Counted from the first letter of the stretch, positions 28,486 to 38,165 are shown. The stretch is DNA of 51,494 nt from Eubacteriaceae bacterium (GCA_009782875.1 WRIE01000016.1:1-51494); one strand, 5' to 3'. Made by a program: numbers and translations. The notes: generated by a model not told the origin, from the letters alone.

Positions 28486-29247
28486 TCATCTTTTTTGAAT
28501 CATTTCTTCGGAAAGCTTATTATAAGCTAAAGCTCCCTTTGATTTATTATCGTACTGGGAAATTGTCATTCCGTAACTCGGTGCCTCAGCAAGCCTTATG
28601 TTTCTCGGGATTATTGATTTGTAGACCTTATTGCCAAAATATGCGGTGACCTCTTCCATCACTTGTTGTGAAAGGTTTGTCCTTGTGTCAAACATCGTTA
28701 AAATCACCCCTTCTACCTCAAGGAATGGGTTCAAGCTTCTTTTGACAAGATTTATTGTATTGATCAATTGGCTCACACCTTCTAGGGCATAGTACTCACA
28801 TTGGATCGGCACCAGCACACCTGTTGCTGCAGCTAGCGCATTTATTGACAGCAAGCCCAGCGATGGCGGACAATCAATTAAGATAAAATTGAAAGCATCT
28901 TTGACCTTATCCAAAGCCTTTTTCAGCAATAACTCCCTTTGCGCCATTGACGACATCTCAATCTCTGCCCCAGCTAAATCTATGCTAGCTGGCAATATCC
29001 AGAGATTTGGAGTTGACGTTTCCACAATGGCTTCTATCGGGTTCACACCATCGATAATAACATTATATACTGTCTTTGCCAGAGAATTACGGTCGACACC
29101 GAGCCCGCTTGTCAAGTTGCTTTGCGGATCAAAGTCCACTGCAAGAACTCTTTTGCCGTTCAACGCAAGGCATGAACTTAAATTTGAGCAAGTCGTTGTT
29201 TTGCCCACACCTCCCTTTTGGTTGAACAATGCTAATATTACTCCCAT
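28486..29247 (-). CDS. parA: Chromosome-partitioning ATPase ParA (Soj)
   Basis: This deviant Walker-type ATPase binds DNA as a dimer and works with ParB in segregation and control of initiation. It is 253 residues, the Soj length without an N-terminal HTH. The Walker A motif is KGGVGKTT (11-18) with the signature lysine, switch I DFDPQSNLT (38-46), and Walker B FILIDCPPSLG. GGAGG precedes the ATG. It is the first gene of parA-parB-membrane protein. mnmG and rsmG, which often precede it near oriC, are absent. Confidence 0.96.
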   Translation of the reverse strand: MGVILALFNQKGGVGKTTTCSNLSSCLALNGKRVLAVDFDPQSNLTSGLGVDRNSLAKTVYNVIIDGVNPIEAIVETSTPNLWILPASIDLAGAEIEMSSMAQRELLLKKALDKVKDAFNFILIDCPPSLGLLSINALAAATGVLVPIQCEYYALEGVSQLINTINLVKRSLNPFLEVEGVILTMFDTRTNLSQQVMEEVTAYFGNKVYKSIIPRNIRLAEAPSYGMTISQYDNKSKGALAYNKLSEEMIQKR

Positions 29248-29338
29248 AGCGCCTCCGTTTATTGTATTTTAACACAATTGACATTCATCAGAAACTTATG
29301 AGGAGCTTTTAATAAGTGCAAGACTGCAGAAGTTTAAT

Positions 29339-29354
29339 TGTTTCACGTGAAACA
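29339..29354. other. parS site 1
   Basis: An exact TGTTTCACGTGAAACA, the ParB/Spo0J binding palindrome, 92 bp upstream of parA. Confidence 0.95.
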
Positions 29355-29590
29355 AGCATCCATCATTTCACCTGCTGGAACATTTCTATACTCTGAAAGA
29401 TTCAAGATCAATTCCCATTGATGTGATTAAGTTTTGAGCGCCAAAAGAAGAAATAATTGACATTTGCTTATGCCTCCAGAGTTGATATTATTCTGATCTA
29501 AACACTTATTGACAATCAATGTATATACTTTCTCTACTTAATTTTTCCACAAACCTTAATGCTTCGCATTTTTGCTCGAATCGTTTTGAG

Positions 29591-29624
29591 TACACTAAAT
29601 GTTTCACGTGAAACATTTAGTGTA
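29591..29624. other. parS site 2 inside a 34-bp perfect palindrome
   Basis: The exact 16-bp parS (29600-29615) is extended on each side by nine more complementary bases (TACACTAAA before, TTTAGTGTA after), giving a 34-bp perfect palindrome. No T-run follows, so it is not a terminator. The spacer from site 1 (29355-29590) has no gene; a lone DnaA-like TTTTCCACA lies at 29543-29551. Confidence 0.95.
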
Positions 29625-29929
29625 CGGTTTTGCGAGAAAAAAAACGATGAGCGGGATAGCGTCGAGGGAAAACACCAGCCTCAACCAGACGGGAAACTGG
29701 AAATCGGAGTTTAGGGAATACCCGGCGCGTTCAGCCTAAGCAGGGACGAGAAGGCGGCTGCCCGCCGGACCAGTTGAATGGAAGAGCTTGAGAAGGCTTT
29801 TCAATCGAAATCCGGGTAGCTCGCATTATAAAATGATTTTCAAAATCAGTGTATAAGAAGCTTGGCGGGCATGAGCTGGATGGCTGCGCTGGTGGCAAAA
29901 CATGAGGGGCTGGCTGTGAAGCGGTAATG
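29625..29929. other. Decayed DNA beyond parS
   Basis: No open frame of interest. The stretch becomes G+C-richer than the parABS region and leads directly into the IS3-type remnant, so it may be the front (orfA) part of that element, beyond recognition. Confidence 0.35.
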
Positions 29930-30700
29930 CGGGCTTCTTGGAGTGTGCTGTAGCGGCTTCTGCTATATGCCCAAAGAGTTCCACAGGGGAAGAGCTAGGG
30001 CTGGAGGGGCGGATCAAGGGCAGGATTGGCTGCTGGCACGCAAAGCATTGGTGGATGGGGACCATGGCAGGCAAACTCCGGAGCGACGGCGGGATCGAGG
30101 GCGCTGGGTGCCAGCTGGTGAAGAGGTTATTCAAGAAATGGGCATATTAGCGGTGTGCCCGAAGCCCAGGGCTTTAAATCCAGCAAAGGGCCATAAGAAA
30201 TTCCAGTGCCTGCTGCGGGGTATGTGCATTTGGCTGCCAAACCAAGTTTTGGGCTATATACATAACCATCATCCCGATTTGGCATGGGCGCATGTGTCTC
30301 GCGGCAATAATCGGCTGGCACAGCAGATGCCTGATAGGCTGGGGACTCAGCGGCGCACTTGAAACCTCTCGGTATTGGAGGCAGTGGTAAACGCAATTGA
30401 AAGGCATTGCACGCCAGCAATCATCAATAGCGGCCAAGGGAGACAATCCACAAGTAACGAGTATACCGCGCTGGTGCAGATGCATGGAATCCGGCAGAGC
30501 ATGGATGGCAAGGCACGCTGTATAGACAAAGAGGCTATCGAGCGGTGGTACCGCAGCCTAAAGGTCGGGCATGTCTATATAGCCGGATACAGAAGCTCCC
30601 CGGGAATTGCGGCTCGGGATCAAGCAGTTTGCCAGAGAATACAACTACGACTGCCCGCACCAGAGCTTGAAATACAAGCGGCCTTGCCAAGTGTAGATGC
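29930..30700 (+). mobile_element. IS3-family transposase (OrfB) remnant
   Basis: Across several frames the plus strand reads the C-terminal half of an IS3-type DDE integrase: MGILAVCPKP...LNPAKGHKKF..LLRG, PNQV.GYI, then VVNAIERHCTPAIINSGQGRQSTSNEYT (the second-Asp region, normally NTDQGSQFTS), SMDGKARCIDKEAIERWYRSLK (the Glu region, normally DN..IERLWRSLK) and CNYDCPHQSLKYKRPCQVY (normally YN..R.HQSLGYKTP). The active-site residues are altered and at least three frameshifts are present, so it is dead. No clear inverted ends were found. Confidence 0.75.
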
Positions 30701-30779
30701 CAGCAACGAAATGAGTGCGGTTTTGATTGGTATGTGGAAAGAAAAACGGTTCGTGCATCCAGATAAGCCATAATTATCA

Positions 30780-31542
30780 CTTTGCAAACACTAAAACATC
30801 CCAAACCATTTCATGGAAGCGGACAACTATCTCAAAAGTGTGATGAATGGATTGTTTATTCTATCCGTTTCTTTCTATTCCAATCACGATTGAGTATGAA
30901 TAATACCTGACAAAACACTGAGGTAGAGTCATATAATGATAGCTGGAAATTTCAAGTGTAATAAACAGAAAACCTTTGCTATGCTGTTACGGGGCTTGAG
31001 AAACAGGTCTACTAAAAGAGCATGGCTGTCGGCTCATTTACGGAATAAATATGACATTTCTGCTATGTATGAAAGGAGCAATTTTATGCCGGGTATTACT
31101 TATACGCTCGTTGGGATTATTTTATCGCCGACATCACAATCCGGTCCAAGATCCGGGAAGCTATGCCGAACCGCTCACTCGATATGGCATGATGCAGAAA
31201 AATTCCACAAAGAGCATCGCCCAATATCGTAAAACAAGATGCTATTAACCAAGGAATTCTATCCTCTTTGCTGTAAAGCCCAAGAGAACGCGCATATGCG
31301 ATTTGAGTGCATCATGTCCGGACATACTGGTATTCATGCCACCGCCGGATAAAACGCCACAGCCTCGAGCGGGCGGCGTACATGACCGAGATTCCCCGAA
31401 TAGCAGAGGAGATGATTCTTGATAAAACAGTGTATTCCCAGATAGCGAAAGCGGAACGCTTTTAAAGGGACACTTTTGTTTTCTCGGACAATCATGATAC
31501 CCATGAACTGATGAACTCAAACGGTTTACGGTACAATGCTAA
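30780..31542. other. Degenerate stretch between two IS remnants
   Basis: Only short frames without ribosome sites are present (for example 30936-31232). I cannot assign any family. It ends at the TTA preceding IS copy B. Confidence 0.35.
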
Positions 31543-31545
31543 TTA

Positions 31546-33098
31546 GAGGCTGTTTAATATGTCTATTAATGTCGATAAATGGTATGATAACAATAAAAAG
31601 GCTGTGTACATTTATATGAGAAAAAAATATCCAAGCGACATAACTAGAGACCAATTCGAGATTATCAAGCCATTTTTAGAGTCAGCCACCAAAGCGACAA
31701 GGCCATACACATATGACCTTTATGATATTTTTTGCGCGATACTATATGTTTTGCGCGAAGAGTGCAGGTGGAGGGCATTGCCCCACGATTTTCCGAAATG
31801 GGAGGTTGTTTACTACCATTATCGAAAATGGGGCAAAAAAAACTACACAGGACAAGATGAGCGCAGCGCTTTTGAAAAAGCTTTAGAAGAGCTGGCTATG
31901 CCAGAGCGGATCATAAACGGGAGAAGCACTGAGCCATCGATGCTGGCAAATGACTCAAAAAGGATTAAAACGTATTTACAGCAGACGGGAAAGGCTATGA
32001 TGCGGGGGAAAAAAATATAAGGGGCGAAAGTGCACTTAACGGTTGACACTCTTGGGCTGCCCCATGGCATACACGTCACTACAGCAGATTTTATAGACAG
32101 GGACGGGGCAATAGAGCTGGCTGTAATTAATGCAGGCAAATACGAAAGCGTCGAGACTGTTTTAGCTGGCAGCGCCTATACTGGGGAGAGCTTTGCAGAA
32201 GCAATAAAGGGGCTGGTTGACGCGAAAGTCGAGGTTGCCAGACGCAACGAGGCCCATATGTTCATTGTCCTCCCCAAAAGATGGATTGTTGAAAGACCAT
32301 TCGTATGGGCCGATAATTGCCGGAGGCTTTGGAATGTTTGCGAAAGGCGCTTGAGCACGTTTTGCCAAATAAACTGTACCCCAGAAAGTGGACACGCTAA
32401 CAGCATGTTAAACCCCAAGAAGTGGACACAAAAAGAATGGGGGCATATAATAAACCCAGCATAGTGGACACAACTTGGAAGAAGTGCGGCGGGCGTGACC
32501 AGAAACGGGGGTTTTCCATGGCAAAACAAGCCAACAAGCTAAGCGAAGAACATCAAGAGCAGCTGCGTGCAAATAAATATATCCAAGTGTAAATGAAGTA
32601 TTTGTATATTATACCGACGAGCTCAAGCGGGTATATAAGGCGTTAAGGGAGAACAACTACGCAGCAAACATTTTTAACCGGGAGTTCAAGGGGCACGGCG
32701 CGCGGTCTGTTTTGCTGACAGACATTACATACCTGAAAGGCATGATGGGATGGGAAGTTCAGCTACCTCACTGCGGTTATGGATGCTGGGACAAAAGAGA
32801 TCCTCGCCCAAGCCATGAGCCCTTCGCTGGAGCTGGACTTTGTCTTGGAGACAGTGGAAATGCTTATGGACAAGCATGGATCGGAATTGAACAGACGTTC
32901 TGCTGCATTTAGACCAAGGAAGCCACTTCAACATCCCTTCCACCAAGGGAGCCTGCCCCACCAGGGTTAAGGAACCATACCCACCAAGGCTGCCAGATTA
33001 TACACTTAACACCACACTAAATTTGTACTTGACATGGGTAAACTTTAAAATGTTTGTATTGTCAGTCATTTCAGTTCTTTTGAGGAGATACTAAACAG
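31546..33098 (+). mobile_element. IS5-type (IS427-like) element copy B, interrupted
   Basis: It starts with TTA then GAGGCTGTTTAATATG and ends at ACTAAACAG (33098), lacking the last CCTC of the expected inverse end. The transposase is split between two frames: 31559-32017 (MSINVDKWYDNN...YDLYDIFCAILYVLREECRWRALPHDFPKWEVVYYHYRKWGK) and 32030 onward (HLTVDTLGLPHGIHVTTADFIDRDGA...NCRRLWNVCERRLSTF), as in IS427-group elements that use frameshifting, though a TAA intervenes. The C-terminal end is interrupted at 32370 by another IS. Unlike copy A the central DDE region is still present. Confidence 0.85.
32371..33046 (+). mobile_element. IS3-type remnant nested in IS copy B
   Basis: Comparison with copy A shows that 676 bp were inserted into the 3' part of copy B, with AAAT on both sides (32367-32370, 33047-33050). 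The ends AAACTGTACCC and, inverted, AAAGTTTACCC agree at 9 of 11 bases. Inside, an OrfB-like protein is readable over frameshifts: LLTDITYLKG, then MDAGTKEILAQAMSPSLELDFVLETVEMLMDKHG, then a DQGSHF-like end with the catalytic site damaged. It is shorter than the usual 1.2-1.5 kb, so it was internally deleted. Confidence 0.7.
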
Positions 33099-33569
33099 TT
33101 ATCGTTTTAATAAACTTCTTTTAATCTTAATTCCTTTTAACCGCGCTATTAATGGCATGATTTTTAAGCCAAACCATATTAGCTTACTACGACTTGTATC
33201 AACATACTCATTAACAACACAAAACTTTCCATCACGCATTTTGCAAACTAAACAAACATATTCTATTACAGTTATTTTGAAAACCGTAATAATTGCCGCA
33301 TGATAGTATTCAACACAAAATTTATCTCCGTCAGCAAACCAATTGTCAATAATGGCTTTTACATTATTTTTATCCTTATGTTTGCGAGAACCCATAGCAA
33401 AGTTGCAAAACTTTCTCACAGATTCACCGCCTACAATCGAAATTCCCGGCGGCATTAAAGTCCAAATGCAATTATCACTTAAAATGTTAGCAAACCGTTC
33501 TGAGTTCTCGGAATCATTTTCGGCAATATCAAGATATTCCTTAATCAATTTTTCATTCTCGCTTAACAC
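33099..33569 (-). CDS. SnoaL-like / NTF2-fold protein
   Basis: It has about 156 residues with the cone-shaped alpha+beta layout of SnoaL-type proteins: an N-terminal helix with KEYLDIAE, ILSDNCIWTLMPPG, then IDNWFADGDKFCVEYYHAAI and VCLVCKMRDGKFCVVNEYVDT. Such proteins are small enzymes or ligand binders; the substrate is unknown. The start is taken as the GTG at 33569 with GGGAGG about 11 nt upstream; a TTG 15 codons earlier is possible. The stop codon abuts the end of IS copy B, so the IS landed right at its 3' end and may have trimmed it. Confidence 0.65.
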   Translation of the reverse strand: MLSENEKLIKEYLDIAENDSENSERFANILSDNCIWTLMPPGISIVGGESVRKFCNFAMGSRKHKDKNNVKAIIDNWFADGDKFCVEYYHAAIITVFKITVIEYVCLVCKMRDGKFCVVNEYVDTSRSKLIWFGLKIMPLIARLKGIKIKRSLLKR

Positions 33570-33978
33570 CGCAAGTATAACCTCCCAAATATAAATCAGG
33601 GACCATCCTTTCAAAGGGTGGTTTGAGAATCGCCCCTATAAGGAGCCGGATACTAGCAGCACCTAAATACGGATTTGTGGCTTCGCAAGCCATTTCGCTC
33701 TCTCAATCCTAAAAAGGATCCTAAAAACTGTCAGCCCCCAAAGGGGCAATGGATGCGGCTCAATTGCCTTCCTGCCTGTGCCCTTTTTATTCTTTATGTA
33801 TTTCGGGATCTGCGCCATTTCTTCCCGCTGTATCCACGAAATACCCTGCTGCCTAAAATGATGGCTGCCACTCTTAGTCTTATGTTCGCGAGACCTTAGT
33901 CAATTCTATCAAAGGAGGACTTGTTATCATATGGACCGCTTCTGATATTCTATTCTCCTGCAACGTAGCACTGGGCTT

Positions 33979-34161
33979 AATCACAACTACATGAGGGACA
34001 TTTTGCCAAACGAGATAGGCCTAGGTTTCCCCACCCAAGAGCTGGTGGAGTTGATGTTTAGCCACATCAACTCCAGCCCAAGGCGCTCCCTGAATGGGAA
34101 ACGCCTGCGGAAATGTTTTCATCCCTTTTCAGCCTCTTACTGTACATGGGCTTACAGATAA
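33979..34161 (+). pseudogene. C-terminal fragment of an IS30-type transposase
   Basis: This reads NYMRDILPNEIGLGFPTQELVELMFSHINSSPRRSLNGKRLRKCF, matching the C-terminal RDIxPKGxxF..LTQ..VNL..SHINS..RxSLNGKTPY part of IS30 transposases, and similar to the corresponding part of the element at 21017-22092. Nothing of the N-terminal part is found upstream. Confidence 0.6.
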
Positions 34162-34890
34162 GTGATTGGGATCATACCAGTAATTAGCATCGTTCTTTAA
34201 GACAAGCCAAACCGAAAGAACCGGCCAGTATGTTGACTTGCCACGCGGCTTTAGCATGCAAACTACTACCTCACAAGCTGTTTATTTTTTATATTATATT
34301 GCGAATGGAGATATAAGTCAATCATTCAAAATTATGATAAATATTTCCGTTACGAATGAATTTCCACAAAGTGAACTTTGATATTAGACAAAAAAATTAA
34401 TGGTAAATTGCTAAGACAAATTGAAAAGAACATAACTGCAACAATTATTTCAGATAAATGACTAATTCCCACTCAATTTAAAAAATGTACAATTAGTAAA
34501 GAAAGCTAAAACTGGATAAATTCAAAGGAAATAAAGAATTTTGGGGACGTTTTGAAATAATAATTTAAAATTAGCTTTATAGTTAAGCCCTCAAAAAGGG
34601 ATTATAAAAGGAAAAAGCGCCAGCAATTACAAAATTTATTAGTTGCCACTAAATTATTTCAATTTATAATTTTTAACTATATAAAATGTCCAGAATTTGT
34701 GGTTTAATTGTGTTAACACTGTACAATCTCCAAACAGCAGCAGTGTGGCTGTTAAAAAAAAACAATCTACAACCATTGCAGTAATCATCATTTCAATTAG
34801 TTGACTATCATACCATTACAATGGTTATAAGGAAAATTATCCCTAAAATGCTTTGAGCAAAACCTATAATGACACCTTGAGAGGCGGGTA
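34162..34890. other. A+T-rich spacer without genes
   Basis: About 730 bp with stops in all frames, strongly A+T-rich from 34290. A TTGACT at 34800-34805 followed 19 bp later by TATAAG could be a weak promoter for the gene at 34891. Nothing else is seen. Confidence 0.4.
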
Positions 34891-35544
34891 ATGGAGACTG
34901 AGAAAATCTACGTATTGCTATCAAAAACCCATACCGGAGTCGCGCGCCTAATCCGATTGTTTGGCAAGACCCATTATAACCATGCGGCAATATCGCTAGA
35001 CGCTGATTTGAATGAACTATACGCTTTTGCCCGCCCGCAGCACTATGGCATAATGCTTGCGCGGCTAGTCCACGAATCCGTTTACAGATACACATTGGGA
35101 AAAGAGGATTATGTGGATGTAGTCATCTTCGAACTTGATGTTACCCCTGAGCAGCACCAATGGGTAAGAGAAACAATTGAGTCCATACAAAATGACAACG
35201 AGTATATGTACAACTACCTGTCAGTGCTTACATACCCCTTCTTTAAAGGGTTTAGCACTTACAAAGCATTCTCTTGTATTGAATTTGCAATGTACATACT
35301 AAAAGGCCTCGACTGCTGTGGATCTTTCACTGAAAACATCTGCCGATACATGCCCGGCGATCTGTTGGACCTGCTTCCTGACAGTATTATCTACCAAGGG
35401 AACTTATTAGATTACAAACATGATGATAGCATAGACACAGGATACTACTCACCTATAACATACAAGTTGGTAAAAGACAGCGCAATTGCAGTCAAGAAAC
35501 TTTGCCAAAGAAGTTTGTTCAAAAAAAGATATAAAGCAAGCTGA
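34891..35544 (+). CDS. Permuted papain-like (YiiX/C92-type) protein
   Basis: The protein has 217 residues. It opens with IYVLLSKTHTGVARLIRLFGKTHYNHAAISLD; the His31 in HYNHAAI and Cys129 in FSCIEFAMYILK have the His-before-Cys order of the circularly permuted NlpC/P60 or YiiX-like cysteine hydrolases. These act on amide or ester bonds in peptidoglycan or lipids. There is no signal peptide, so it is probably cytoplasmic. It has a gAGAGGc-type site before the ATG, is monocistronic, and is followed by its own terminator. Confidence 0.7.
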   Translation: METEKIYVLLSKTHTGVARLIRLFGKTHYNHAAISLDADLNELYAFARPQHYGIMLARLVHESVYRYTLGKEDYVDVVIFELDVTPEQHQWVRETIESIQNDNEYMYNYLSVLTYPFFKGFSTYKAFSCIEFAMYILKGLDCCGSFTENICRYMPGDLLDLLPDSIIYQGNLLDYKHDDSIDTGYYSPITYKLVKDSAIAVKKLCQRSLFKKRYKAS

Positions 35545-35568
35545 CAATATAGGTCGCACTCATTATCC

Positions 35569-35597
35569 AAGCAAAGCCAATCAAAGCTTTGCTTTTT
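35569..35597 (+). terminator. Terminator of the papain-like gene
   Basis: AGCAAAGC (35570-35577), an 8-nt loop, GCTTTGCT, then TTTT. It lies 26 bp past the stop at 35544. Confidence 0.82.
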
Positions 35598-35660
35598 CAA
35601 TCCTGTGCGTTTATTTCCCGGGAAATTTCTTCATTCAAGCGCATATAAATCACATTGAAT

Positions 35661-35685
35661 AAAAAAAGCCCCATAAAAATGGAGC
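35661..35685 (-). terminator. Terminator of the marR-ABC operon
   Basis: On the minus strand GCTCCAT, a TTTT loop and ATGGGGC (one G-T pair), followed by TTTTTTT. It is 22 bp past the ABC transporter stop. Confidence 0.82.
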
Positions 35686-35707
35686 CATGCATTGCAAAGA
35701 ATTTATA

Positions 35708-37582
35708 TTACAGGGCTTTGACACGCTGATGTGCCGAGCCGCGCTGTGTCGCGTCATCAATAGCCCTTCTAAACTGTGTTTCATAGAGTTCTTTGTAAAC
35801 ACCATCAAGCTCAAGCAAATCGTTATGGGTTCCACGCTCTACCATTTCGCCATTAGATACAACCAGAATTTCATCACAGGCCATGATTGTGCTTAATCGA
35901 TGTGCAATAACCAAACTTGTCTTTCCTTTTAGAAGAGGCTCGATAGCTTCTTGGATCAACGCCTCAGAAATCGAGTCGAGGGAGCTTGTAGCCTCATCTA
36001 AAATTATCAAGCCGGGGTTCTTTAAGATAATTCTTGCTATTGACATTCTCTGGCGTTCCCCACCCGAGAGCTTTATTCCCCGATTTCCCACCTCAGTGTC
36101 ATACCCATTTGGAAGAGATACTATAAAATCATGGATATTCGCTTCCTTGCATGCTTTCTCTAAATCATCCTGGACAGCGTTAAAGTTTGCATACATTAGA
36201 TTTTGCCTTATAGTGCCATTAAACATATAGGTGTCTTGGCTGACAAGGCCAATATTTGTCCGCAGCCACGTTAGATCTAAATCCCGGATATCGTTTCCAT
36301 CGAGCAGGATCTGCCCGCTCACGACATCGAAAAGCCTTGGAATAAGGTTGATGATCGTTGACTTTCCAGCCCCAGACGGGCCGACAATCGCTACTGACCT
36401 GCCTGGCTGCACTGAGAATTCAATGTCATGCAAAATAGGAGTTTCCTCTGTATAGTGGAAATTTACATCTTTAAACTCTACCAACCCTTGCATCGAGCCA
36501 GGAACAATAGCGCCCGGTTTGTTCTCGATCTCAATTGGCATGTCATAATACCCAAAAATGCGGGTAAATATCGCCATCGACCTTATGATGTCAACCTGCA
36601 TATTTAACAGCTGGTTCACTGGCCTGTACAAACGCTCTAAAAGAGCGACCATAACTGTGATATCGCCAACAGAAAGATCAGCGTGGCTATACTTGAGCAT
36701 CAAGAGCCCGCCAACCAAGTAGATCACCATTGGGCCAGTGTTTGTCAGAATTCCCATGGTTGCCCTCAACCAACGGCCAGCTATGCTTTCTTTGATGTTC
36801 AAATCTGTCATCTCGCCATTGGCTTTCTCATACTTTGCGTACTCCACATTTTCCCTTGCAAAGAGTTTGACAAGCATTTGTCCAGAAACACCCATTGTCT
36901 CTGACAAAATTTGGTTTATCTCATCGCTTTTTGCTTGGGCTTGGAACGTGATATCCCAACGCTTTTTCCCGACCGATTTAGTCGGCAGTATCAGGATAGG
37001 AACCAATAAAATGCCCGCAATTGCCAAAATCCAGTTGCGCTGGAACATCGCCAGCACTGCTAAGATAACGAGAGTAAAGTTGCTGACCAATCCAGCAAGA
37101 GTTCCGGAGATAACCGATTGGACACTGCCAATGTCAGAAGTCATCCTCGTCACTATTTCACCTTGTTTGCTTGAAGTAAAGAACCTATGTGACATATTAA
37201 GCAAATGTGCAAACATTTTGTTTCTCATGTCAAATGTGATATGCTGTGCAATCCAAACATTGAGCCATGACTCAAAAACACCAATCAAATTTGACAGCAC
37301 CAATACTCCAAATGAAGTAGCAATCAATACTAATAAAAGATCAAGGTCCCGGCCAATAAAACCTTCGTCAACAATCCGGCCCATAAGCATGGAAGGCATC
37401 AAAGACAGCCATGAAGAAGCCAATATACAAGCTAATACGAGTAGCAACCTAGGCCAATAGGGCAAAATGTAGCTAAACGCACGCTTGATTAATGGCCAGG
37501 ATATTTTTGCGTTTGTTTTTTCTTCGTCAGTCAAAGGCTTGGGACCTCCTCGGCCTCCCCCGCCTCCTCCACCACCTAACAT
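35708..37582 (-). CDS. ABC transporter, fused membrane and ATPase domains
   Basis: This is an exporter half-molecule of 624 residues that works as a dimer, of the MsbA/LmrA-like type. A glycine-rich N terminus (G3-G10) precedes a six-helix membrane domain (about 40-330). The nucleotide domain has Walker A GPSGAGKST (401-409), Q-loop VSQD, signature LSGGERQ (505-511), Walker B LIILDE (525-530) and the His switch IAHRLS. The stop of the upstream MarR gene overlaps the ATG (TAATG), so they are coupled. Such pairs commonly handle drug or lipid efflux; in heterodimeric systems a second half-transporter would be needed, and none is adjacent. Confidence 0.93.
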   Translation of the reverse strand: MLGGGGGGGGRGGPKPLTDEEKTNAKISWPLIKRAFSYILPYWPRLLLVLACILASSWLSLMPSMLMGRIVDEGFIGRDLDLLLVLIATSFGVLVLSNLIGVFESWLNVWIAQHITFDMRNKMFAHLLNMSHRFFTSSKQGEIVTRMTSDIGSVQSVISGTLAGLVSNFTLVILAVLAMFQRNWILAIAGILLVPILILPTKSVGKKRWDITFQAQAKSDEINQILSETMGVSGQMLVKLFARENVEYAKYEKANGEMTDLNIKESIAGRWLRATMGILTNTGPMVIYLVGGLLMLKYSHADLSVGDITVMVALLERLYRPVNQLLNMQVDIIRSMAIFTRIFGYYDMPIEIENKPGAIVPGSMQGLVEFKDVNFHYTEETPILHDIEFSVQPGRSVAIVGPSGAGKSTIINLIPRLFDVVSGQILLDGNDIRDLDLTWLRTNIGLVSQDTYMFNGTIRQNLMYANFNAVQDDLEKACKEANIHDFIVSLPNGYDTEVGNRGIKLSGGERQRMSIARIILKNPGLIILDEATSSLDSISEALIQEAIEPLLKGKTSLVIAHRLSTIMACDEILVVSNGEMVERGTHNDLLELDGVYKELYETQFRRAIDDATQRGSAHQRVKAL

Positions 37583-38067
37583 TAATTATCCTCCTCTATG
37601 TGTGAAATTTTTTCTGTTGAATGCTCTGACAAATCTGCCAGCCTTTCACTCAACTTTTTACATAACCCAATAAAAACTTGCTTTTCCTCCTGTGTCAAAC
37701 AAGACTCAATTTCTTGCTGGACTTTTTCGTATTCTGACCTTCTGCTTGAGACTTGTTGCCTGCCCAAATCAGTCAGCCTAATCCTGTAAACCCGAAGATC
37801 CTTTGCATCGCGAACCCTTGTTATCTCTCCCCGCTTCTCAGCCCTGTCTAAAGCGTCGGAAAGGGACGGAGGCCTGATTTCCATCAACTCAGCTAGTTCT
37901 TTGGCGTTGATGTCGTTGTTGGACCAAAGTATCGACAGCAACTTCATCTCGCTATGTGATGATCTGTGGCTTCTCCCCCTTGATCCTCTTCCACTGCCTG
38001 ATCCTTGGACTCTACGGGCGAGCCTGGCTAAATAGTTAATATTATCGAGAATATCGTTGTTTTCGAT
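37582..38067 (-). CDS. MarR-family regulator, apparent ATC start
   Basis: This winged-helix repressor has 161 residues if the start is placed at 38067. The core MKLLSILWSNNDINAKELAELMEIRPPSLSDALDRAEKRGEITRVRDAKDLRVYRIRLTD shows the HTH and wing (RDAKDLRVYRI). The first in-frame ATG (37947) lacks a ribosome site and would cut off the first helix. In the same frame, AAGGAGG lies 8 nt before an ATC codon that begins ENNDILDNINYLARLARRVQ, a good MarR helix 1, followed by a Ser/Arg/Gly/His-rich linker. No ATG, GTG or TTG occurs in that stretch. Operator-like repeats lie in its promoter, so it is likely autoregulated. Confidence 0.85.
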   Translation of the reverse strand: MENNDILDNINYLARLARRVQGSGSGRGSRGRSHRSSHSEMKLLSILWSNNDINAKELAELMEIRPPSLSDALDRAEKRGEITRVRDAKDLRVYRIRLTDLGRQQVSSRRSEYEKVQQEIESCLTQEEKQVFIGLCKKLSERLADLSEHSTEKISHIEEDN

Positions 38068-38085
38068 TTTATTTTCCTCCTTAAT

Positions 38086-38165
38086 TAGTTAGGCACATAT
38101 CATTTAGATGCCTAACCATTTAGTTTTGTAGCTAAATAATATATTATGTACCTAACTTTTGTCAA
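38086..38165 (-). promoter_or_regulatory. Promoter and putative MarR operators
   Basis: On the minus strand TTGACA (38165-38160) and TATATT (38143-38138) are 16 bp apart; an 18-bp spacer with TATTAT is the alternative. The element GTTAGG-ACATA occurs between the two boxes (as GTTAGGTACATA) and again downstream as GTTAGGCATCTA and, inverted, around 38088-38099 (GTTAGGCACATA on the plus strand). The last two form a TTAGGCA/TGCCTAA inverted repeat. A repressor bound here would block RNA polymerase directly. Confidence 0.65.

Noticed and set aside
29355-29590. Possible replication origin between the two parS sites
   Set aside because: parABS is often near oriC, but only one imperfect DnaA box (29543-29551) was seen, with no dnaA, dnaN, rpmH or A+T-rich unwinding repeats.
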